Positions 32,778 to 38,296 of a stretch of DNA of 38,296 nucleotides are shown piece by piece. The notes below the pieces were generated by a model. It did not search any database and was not told the DNA's origin. It saw only the letters and a list, made by a program, of their open reading frames with translations. This DNA comes from Cytophagales bacterium. Lineage in GTDB: Bacteria; Bacteroidota; Bacteroidia; Cytophagales; Thermoflexibacteraceae. Location of the stretch: NCBI GenBank assembly GCA_013298985.1, contig JAAFJS010000027.1, forward strand, positions 1-38,296, in the 5' to 3' direction. Each line of letters begins with the position of its first letter. Within the stretch, counting starts at the first letter, position 1. A program made the position numbers and the translations under genes.

Positions 32778-33560
32778 TTAATTTTTTGGTTTTGTTGGTT
32801 CTGTTCTTGATTTGATGAATGGTTTGAACTCTACTCTGCGGTTCAATGCCCAGTTTGCGGGTGAAGTATTTAGTACAGTTTCCTTGTCCTTGCCAAAAGC
32901 AACTATCTCTATTCTATTAGGGGAAATGCCTTTGTTCACCAAGTATTGTTTTGCTGCCAAAGCCCTGCGTTTTGATAGTTTTTTCCAAGATTTTTCTGCC
33001 TTACGATTGTCCGTGTGCGCCTCGAGGTGAATAGATATTCTTGGAAAATCAGTAACAAAATCCAGCACCTTGCCTAACTCTGCCCTTGCTTTGGGCAAGA
33101 GAGCCGCCTCTAATTCTTTGGGTTCGGTGGAGCGTGGTCGTCCTGTTTCAAAATTGATATTTTGGAATACGACTGTTGAATTTGTAAATAAGAAAACTTC
33201 TCTTCCGATAGTGGTGCTATCAGATTGTAAGAGATTGATATTGATATTTATGGCTTCATAAAAAGAGTCTTTTTCATAGCTACGTTTAGGAGGTAACTTA
33301 CCTTCTTTGCCAGCTGTAATCTCGACCAAACTTTTTTGAGGGACTCTTATTTTAAACCTTCCTGCACCCAAGTCTATGATGTCTTTGATTGGGGTGGTGT
33401 CAGCCATTGCTTTGATAGTAGCCCCCTCAATGACTTCATTGGTCAGTCCATCTTTGACGGTGATGATGATGTCGGTGCTTTGGGCTTGGGCATGATGGAT
33501 AGCAAGACCAAAAACAAGTATTTTTATGAGAAAAATGAATTTTATGATGTTGGTTTTCAT
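32778..33560 (-). CDS. OmpA-family outer-membrane/periplasmic protein
   Basis: 260 residues. Signal peptide (IFLIKILVFGLAIHHAQAQ, cleavage near 27). Residues about 28-90 are a carboxypeptidase regulatory-like fold (DIIITVKDGLTNEVIEGATI). Residues about 130-247 form an OmpA C-terminal peptidoglycan-binding domain: NINFETGRP, then ISIHLEAHTDNRKAEKSW with Asp184, LSKRRALAAKQYLVNKGI with Arg199, and the closing VAFGKDKETVL and ALNRRVEF. Asp184 and Arg199 are the residues that bind diaminopimelate in the family. No transmembrane barrel is encoded, so it is probably a soluble or lipid-free periplasmic clamp to the wall. It lies between TPR and NlpC/P60 genes of the cluster. Confidence 0.9.
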   Translation of the reverse strand: MKTNIIKFIFLIKILVFGLAIHHAQAQSTDIIITVKDGLTNEVIEGATIKAMADTTPIKDIIDLGAGRFKIRVPQKSLVEITAGKEGKLPPKRSYEKDSFYEAINININLLQSDSTTIGREVFLFTNSTVVFQNINFETGRPRSTEPKELEAALLPKARAELGKVLDFVTDFPRISIHLEAHTDNRKAEKSWKKLSKRRALAAKQYLVNKGISPNRIEIVAFGKDKETVLNTSPANWALNRRVEFKPFIKSRTEPTKPKN

Positions 33561-33623
33561 GGGATTTGTAAAGTATTTGAAAGTGAAAACAGAAAACTAC
33601 CGATAAATATTATGCTTGCTAAT

Positions 33624-34880
33624 TTATAGCTTTAGTTTCTCTACATTAATTTTTGTTTTATTAATAAACTGTACTTCATAATCACATCCAGCATCTCTAT
33701 TATCTCCTAATGTGGCGTTTTGAGGTTTTGTAATATCTGTTTTAAGTTCTATTGAAAAACTATCATTCCTAAAAAAATTAGGGGCGGCTAAAGGAGACGT
33801 TGTATTAAGTGTACAATCAAGTGTATTTATCGCTTTATTGTACTTAAACTTGAAAACAAGATTATAGGTCTTGCTATCTCCTTGATAAGCAACATTATTC
33901 ACCTTAATTTCAAATTCATTATTTTGCATGATTGGAAAGTCAAGATTTTGACTCAAAAAGTTAAAATTAGCATCTTGGCATTTTAAATTAAAGTCCCATT
34001 TTCCAGATATACCTGCATTGATTCGAATAACCCCATATTTGGTAGAAAATCCATTAACTCTGCCTTGCGTTAAAGGTAATGCTCTTACGCCAGCTTCTCC
34101 TAATCTTAAGTTTCTTGCACATAAACCACATCGAGTTTTTTTCTTATTACAATCTGTATCAGAACCATTGGATTGAAATAAAACCTTTCCGCCATAAGCG
34201 GGCATATCTAACACTATTCCTATATGAAACGCCTTGCCTATATCATTGAGCCAATAAATAATATCCCCTGTTTCTACATTTTTATCATTAATTGGTACTT
34301 GTCCTTTATCTTCTACAGTCAATGTTGTCCAATCTGGTATTGCTTTTATTAAGGCATTTTTAATTGATGCGACATTACGTTGCTCATTAGCTGTCCCTTT
34401 TATTAATTCAATCCCCACATGATTAAATAATTGATACATCAGACCAGAGCAGTCCAATCCAATATAACTCATATCTGTATTACATTCACCAAGTGGCTTT
34501 CCTGCACTTGTGTAACTTCTCAAACCATAACCGTATGGAATCTTGCCATCTAACTTAATCGCCAACTCTGCCATTTTTGCAATGATATAATTTCTAACTT
34601 CTTGTGGTCCCATTTCTTTTGTAGCTTCAACTCTCCCATTTTTAAATTTCTGTTTTGTTTGAATTAGGAACTCCTCAACAGAAAGACCATTAGGTAAAAT
34701 TATTTCTGAAGATTTTAGAGGGATGCTTTTCGTATCAAATATGATTTCTGCAATTTCAGGGGGCAACGCATCACCCATATCATTTTGTGTATCAGGTACT
34801 ACTACCTCTTCTGTCTTATTACAAGAAAGCACTGCTATTGATGTCAATAAGACTAAGAATATGAAACGAATTTTTTTCAT
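33624..34880 (-). CDS. NlpC/P60-like lipoprotein
   Basis: 418 residues. Lipobox SIAVLSC (Cys20), so a lipoprotein. Residues about 115-300 carry an NlpC/P60-type cysteine peptidase core: YIGLDCSGLMYQLFNHVGI with Cys144 in the DCSG motif, DIIYWLNDIGKAFHIGIVLD with His219, which probably pairs with Cys144. Between them is a cluster of Cys in DTDCNKKKTRCGLCARN, unusual for the family and possibly metal binding or disulphide. Residues about 300-418 form a C-terminal beta domain (WDFNLKCQDANFNFLSQNLD, KINVEKL end) that I do not recognise. The usual role would be peptidoglycan cleavage, but related folds also act as amidases. It starts 153 bp after the transglutaminase-like gene and a hairpin. Confidence 0.8.
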   Translation of the reverse strand: MKKIRFIFLVLLTSIAVLSCNKTEEVVVPDTQNDMGDALPPEIAEIIFDTKSIPLKSSEIILPNGLSVEEFLIQTKQKFKNGRVEATKEMGPQEVRNYIIAKMAELAIKLDGKIPYGYGLRSYTSAGKPLGECNTDMSYIGLDCSGLMYQLFNHVGIELIKGTANEQRNVASIKNALIKAIPDWTTLTVEDKGQVPINDKNVETGDIIYWLNDIGKAFHIGIVLDMPAYGGKVLFQSNGSDTDCNKKKTRCGLCARNLRLGEAGVRALPLTQGRVNGFSTKYGVIRINAGISGKWDFNLKCQDANFNFLSQNLDFPIMQNNEFEIKVNNVAYQGDSKTYNLVFKFKYNKAINTLDCTLNTTSPLAAPNFFRNDSFSIELKTDITKPQNATLGDNRDAGCDYEVQFINKTKINVEKLKL

Positions 34881-35033
34881 GATTTTTTAGATTTAGAATT
34901 TTTAGAATTTTTTTTAATTCCCCACCACTAAAAACAGCAGGCTAATGATTGAATAATAGGTGATAATGAATAGCTTACCGTTTTAATGCCGTAGTGAAAC
35001 GGTAAGCTATTTTGGTATTTAAGGCACATTTTA
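34881..35033. other. Gap containing a strong hairpin within the envelope gene cluster
   Basis: Holds AT-rich direct repeats of ATTCTAAA-like units near 34895-34915 and the hairpin at 34969-35011. No TAnnTTTG promoter for the gene downstream was seen. Confidence 0.6.
34969..35011 (-). terminator. 15 bp perfect hairpin between the two halves of the envelope cluster
   Basis: AATAGCTTACCGTTT (34969-34983) and AAACGGTAAGCTATT (34997-35011) pair perfectly around a 13-nt loop. On the minus strand, the direction of the genes, it is followed by ATTCATTATC, with no T tract, so it may attenuate rather than fully terminate. Confidence 0.6.
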
Positions 35034-36593
35034 TCAATAAGTCCCCAGCGGTTTTACAATCTCCCTGTATTTGGAAATATCTATTTTTTCAATGTGTTGT
35101 TTTTTCTCCGCAGCTTCCACAACATTATACATACCCTGCTTCATTGCGTCCTCGAAAGTAGCTTTACTACCCAGCATAGTCGTTTCCAAAAAAAACATTT
35201 TCATTTCTTTTGAATCTTCGGAATCCCTGCCATAATACCCAAGAAAGGCATGACCTGGTATTAAAACAAGGAAAGGTGAAATTCCTATTTTTCGTAAAAT
35301 AGAAGCAAAAACAATCGTTCCATCTACACAATTTGCCTGTTTATTATTAATAGCATCACTGAATTGTCGTACTGCCTGGCTTCTTACTTTACTTTTTTCT
35401 GAATCTGGTACAGTTGTGATACTGCTATATTTAATACCTTTATCTTTTAAAACTCTCCAGATGGCTTTGACTTGTGGGGTCTCTAATGCGCCTCCACCCC
35501 AGGAATCAATGTACTTTTTATTCATGCCTTCTTTGAGTAATTCATCAATTTTTGGGTGTTCCTCATTTACATAGGCGGCAAACATAAACTGAAGACTAAG
35601 TGCTTTGTCTTTTTCTTTATCCACATAATAATAAAGACAATCATTGATAGAACGTAATTGTATATTTTCTAATACTTCCTTTTTTGCACCGTTTCTGTCA
35701 TAAATCCTAAAATAAACACCAATTGGGGTAGAGGTAATTTGCTTTTGTAGCACCTCATATTTCCAAGGTATGTGAGGAGAAATAGTTTCAGACTTTCCTG
35801 TATTTTGAGTAATATACTCTCCTTGAATTTTATCAAAAAATCTTTTATCTACACATTCTATCTCATATTTGATGGGTAATCCTGCATATGTTGATGAGAG
35901 AACAATCCCTAAAGCACCAGAATATTCTTTAAATTCAGTGGTAGAGGTGCTAATGACGAAAGAGGGAAATATTTGATTATCAAAGAATACCAAAGGAGCA
36001 ATATTAATATGTGGTAATGGGTTATCTGTTGGCAAAATTGCTGTTTTAGGGTCTTTGGGCATCAAATCTTTAGGCATCATTATCAAAGACAGTGTAGAGG
36101 GCTGATTTCTATACAATTGATAGGCATTCCCTGCGGTGTGGTCATTTTGCTTATTATAAAATTCAAGCCATTTTTTTGCATCTTTTTCTGTAGGAACATA
36201 GTTTTTCTTTTTCTCTTTCACTAAATACATTTTTACGGCAAGAGGTAAAAGATAGCCAGCTACTGCACCAATGAGTCCATTGGTAAATCTTGGGTCTCCT
36301 TCTTCTGGTTTCTGACTGCTACCAGTGGTTACTACCGTAGGCTTAGGAGGAGGCTCAGGAGTGAGTAAATACCCCGCCGCGCCACCTGCCGCACCCAGTA
36401 TATAAGGCATTGCCTTACTTGCTCCTGTTTCTTCGTATTCCCAGCGAGGCTGCACGAGTACTGCGCCATTTCCGCCAGGGATTAGCTCATTGTAAGAGGT
36501 TACGGCTCTTTGGGTTACACAGCTACCCAATAGGAATGTAGGGATGAAATAGGCAATGAAGCTCCATTTCATCAGATTTCTGATGTTTTTCAT
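35034..36593 (-). CDS. Lipoprotein with transglutaminase-like C-terminal domain
   Basis: 519 residues. Lipobox FLLGSC (Cys25) marks a lipoprotein. Residues about 60-76 (ILGAAGGAAGYLLTPEP) and 108-122 (LIGAVAGYLLPLAVK) are hydrophobic Gly-rich segments. The C-terminal 200 residues look like a transglutaminase/papain-like fold: ANCVDGTIVFASILRKIGIS with Cys422, LIPGHAFLGYYGRD with His448, and MKMFFLETT with Glu470, spaced as a Cys-His-acid triad. The middle (about 150-320) is a beta-rich region without a recognised match. Function could be proteolysis, amidation or peptide binding; not assigned. Stop is 42 bp downstream-spaced from the CHAT gene, so likely one transcript with it. Confidence 0.72.
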   Translation of the reverse strand: MKNIRNLMKWSFIAYFIPTFLLGSCVTQRAVTSYNELIPGGNGAVLVQPRWEYEETGASKAMPYILGAAGGAAGYLLTPEPPPKPTVVTTGSSQKPEEGDPRFTNGLIGAVAGYLLPLAVKMYLVKEKKKNYVPTEKDAKKWLEFYNKQNDHTAGNAYQLYRNQPSTLSLIMMPKDLMPKDPKTAILPTDNPLPHINIAPLVFFDNQIFPSFVISTSTTEFKEYSGALGIVLSSTYAGLPIKYEIECVDKRFFDKIQGEYITQNTGKSETISPHIPWKYEVLQKQITSTPIGVYFRIYDRNGAKKEVLENIQLRSINDCLYYYVDKEKDKALSLQFMFAAYVNEEHPKIDELLKEGMNKKYIDSWGGGALETPQVKAIWRVLKDKGIKYSSITTVPDSEKSKVRSQAVRQFSDAINNKQANCVDGTIVFASILRKIGISPFLVLIPGHAFLGYYGRDSEDSKEMKMFFLETTMLGSKATFEDAMKQGMYNVVEAAEKKQHIEKIDISKYREIVKPLGTY

Positions 36594-36636
36594 TTGATTA
36601 TAATATGTTAAAGTGAATTTTTTTGAAATGATTTTT

Positions 36637-38296
36637 TTACTGCCCTACCATGACGAACGGCGCCCAGTAATAAGGCATTTTGTATTGATTTTTGATTTCT
36701 AACTGTGCCTTTTTGAAGGCGGCACGTCTATCTCCTGTTACTAACCAATGTTTGTAAAATGCGGTCATTAGTTTTTGTGTAGATTCATCACTGACTTGCC
36801 AGAGGCTCATCAGTACCGTTTTTGCACCTGCTGTTTGGAAGGCTCGTTGCAAGCCATATACACCTTCTCCATTAGAGATTTTACCTAAACCTGTTTCACA
36901 AGCAGACATCACGACCATTTCTGTTTTATCCAACTTGATGCACATTGCTTCGTAGGCGGTGAAAACTCCGTCCTCTGTACCATCTTTAAACTTTTTGGTA
37001 TAGATGTTTTCAGCACCCGCAAGTAGCAAGCCTGTACGCAAGAGTGGGTTATCTGACATTGCTTTTTCAGAGAAAATACTGTTCTGCGATTCCTTCAAAT
37101 TTGTAACAAAGAAACCATGTGTGGCAATATGTAGCAAAGTAGGGCTATTCAGTTTTTTCATAGTAGCCTCGTCTGCTTGCTCTTTGGTGTAAACTTCCAC
37201 ATTTGTAGTCGAAAATTTGTTTTTGAAAGCATCACCTATGTTTTTTACTTCTATCTCCGTAGCAGGCAATTCGTTGATTGGCACAGAGAAAAACCTTGTC
37301 TTGGGCGTAGGATTTGGATTTACCTCTGGAGTTTTGACATACTTATTTACTTTTGCTATAGAGTCACTTGCTTTATAGTCAGGAAATCCAAACAATACGA
37401 CAGACCAGTCCGAAAAATCATCTTTCTTTGGTTTGGAGAGTTCAGGCTTTTCTATCAAATCTCTTGTACTGGAAATATAGTGCAAATCTATTTCCTCTAT
37501 AATATACTTTTGTGGAGGTAACTTAGGATTAGGGTTAGGGATTCCGATAGCATTGATATTAAGTTGATTATAAACTCCATCAACAGAAAGATATACTTTT
37601 GAGATACCTTTTAGGTTATCAGCAAGTGGCTTCCAATATTTGGAATAAGTATTATCTTTTTCTTTTCCTTGTTTTGCTAATTTATTAAAATTTAAGGCAC
37701 CAATAAGAAAGCCATTTTCTGTTTCTGGGTCGTCCATCATCTTGCCTTCTCCAAAAATTACAGTTTCAGGATAGCCTTTGGTGGTAGATTTGATAATAAG
37801 TGCCACATAAGTAGGGTTCTCAGCAGTACCTATCCTTACTATTTCAACAGCTGCTTCATTTGCTTTTAGTTTTTCTTGCACTTGTCGCCATTCATATTTT
37901 TTATCTTCCTGACTTTGTGAATAAAGCTCGTTGGCAGAGAGTATTTTTTCTAACCTACTTATTTCCTCTTCTATTTCCTTCATGTTCACCTTACTTTGTT
38001 GGAGTTCTGCGGGTGTCTTTAACAGTGCTTGAGAGTGAAAATCTTTCAAATCCATTAACTTCTTGAAGTTATCCTTGGTAGCTTGGTCATCGCTATTCAT
38101 AATTGCTTCACGTAGTTTATTGGCTGTACTGAAAAGCAATGCCTTAGTAGCGAGGAGTTCGTCATAGAGCATGGCACTCAAAATTGGTTTTTTAGGTAGT
38201 TGTGCCAAGAGGAACATTTGCATTACTCCCAAACGATTATTCATTTTACCTAAAAACTTTTCTTTTCCTGACTCATTTAGAGAAGGGAAAACGGTA
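36637..38296 (-). CDS. CHAT-domain protein, 5' end outside window
   Basis: The frame stays open to the right edge with 17 codons before the first Met at 38244, so I treat the gene as partial; those codons (FPSLNESGKEKFLGK) look coding and match the region just after TPR repeats in typical Bacteroidota TPR-CHAT proteins. Residues are numbered from 38244. Residues about 80-135 are a charged coiled coil (MKEIEEEISRLEKIL). From about 140 comes the caspase-like CHAT domain: LLHIATHGFFV with catalytic His376 and VVMSACETGLG with catalytic Cys449, then AFQTAGAKTVLMSLWQVSDE and the ending PYYWAPFVMVGQ. It is a predicted cysteine protease of the caspase clan; its substrate and trigger are unknown. First of five co-directional envelope-related genes. 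Confidence 0.92.
   Translation of the reverse strand, partial: TVFPSLNESGKEKFLGKMNNRLGVMQMFLLAQLPKKPILSAMLYDELLATKALLFSTANKLREAIMNSDDQATKDNFKKLMDLKDFHSQALLKTPAELQQSKVNMKEIEEEISRLEKILSANELYSQSQEDKKYEWRQVQEKLKANEAAVEIVRIGTAENPTYVALIIKSTTKGYPETVIFGEGKMMDDPETENGFLIGALNFNKLAKQGKEKDNTYSKYWKPLADNLKGISKVYLSVDGVYNQLNINAIGIPNPNPKLPPQKYIIEEIDLHYISSTRDLIEKPELSKPKKDDFSDWSVVLFGFPDYKASDSIAKVNKYVKTPEVNPNPTPKTRFFSVPINELPATEIEVKNIGDAFKNKFSTTNVEVYTKEQADEATMKKLNSPTLLHIATHGFFVTNLKESQNSIFSEKAMSDNPLLRTGLLLAGAENIYTKKFKDGTEDGVFTAYEAMCIKLDKTEMVVMSACETGLGKISNGEGVYGLQRAFQTAGAKTVLMSLWQVSDESTQKLMTAFYKHWLVTGDRRAAFKKAQLEIKNQYKMPYYWAPFVMVGQ

Overview
The window reads as chromosomal DNA from a low-GC member of the Bacteroidota, most likely a gliding-type Cytophagales or Flexibacter-like organism. 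I infer this from the protein families and do not know the species. Evidence for the phylum: a type IX secretion (T9SS) C-terminal sorting domain, a DUF4835/PorD-type T9SS accessory protein, a GH109-type Tat-exported Gfo/Idh/MocA protein, TPR-CHAT and OmpA envelope proteins, absence of clear Shine-Dalgarno sequences, and several -7 motifs of the form TAnnTTTG. I found no tRNA, rRNA, CRISPR array, insertion-sequence transposase or prophage gene.

Layout. 1-3800: end of an outer-membrane-type protein, a 24-copy heptanucleotide array, a FkbM-like methyltransferase-type gene, a DUF697-SHOCT protein, a palindrome-rich intergenic element and a DUF4835/PorD gene. 3900-10000: GH109-like oxidoreductase, an orphan LytS-type histidine kinase, a DUF1573 secreted protein, an unknown small protein, a WecA/TagO-type glycan initiation enzyme and a stand-alone nuoA. 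10000-13300: PP2C phosphatase, a BI-1 family membrane protein and a T9SS-sorted Asn-rich surface protein. 13300-15300: a compact four-gene unit of two duplicated STAS-like genes, a DUF433 antitoxin and a DUF5615 PIN-like toxin, then a structured intergenic region. 15300-22000: 2-oxoglutarate dehydrogenase E2 with two lipoyl domains, a 961-residue protein with zincin, propeller and beta-barrel regions, and a FabG-like reductase converging on a type III polyketide synthase. 21900-31450: SPOR lipoprotein, an unknown secreted protein, an OlsF-like bifunctional acyltransferase, glycine dehydrogenase GcvP, a second palindromic element, a peroxiredoxin, a PfkB kinase and Maf. 31500-38296 (minus strand): five envelope genes: a TPR protein, an OmpA-like protein, an NlpC/P60 lipoprotein, a transglutaminase-like lipoprotein and a CHAT-domain protein that runs off the right edge.

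Most of the coding content is ordinary housekeeping and envelope biology. The strongest non-gene signal is a pair of intergenic elements (about 2680-2839 and 28662-28902). They share one architecture of four hairpins placed symmetrically about a centre (centre spacings near 51/30/51 and 53/27/53), with a GTTA-type loop on the left and TAAC on the right, a nested inverted repeat between hairpins, and stems that change sequence while keeping pairing. They look like members of one family of non-autonomous, REPIN-like structured elements. The gene groups most worth following up are the CHAT/transglutaminase/NlpC-P60/OmpA/TPR cluster and the STAS-STAS-DUF433-DUF5615 unit.
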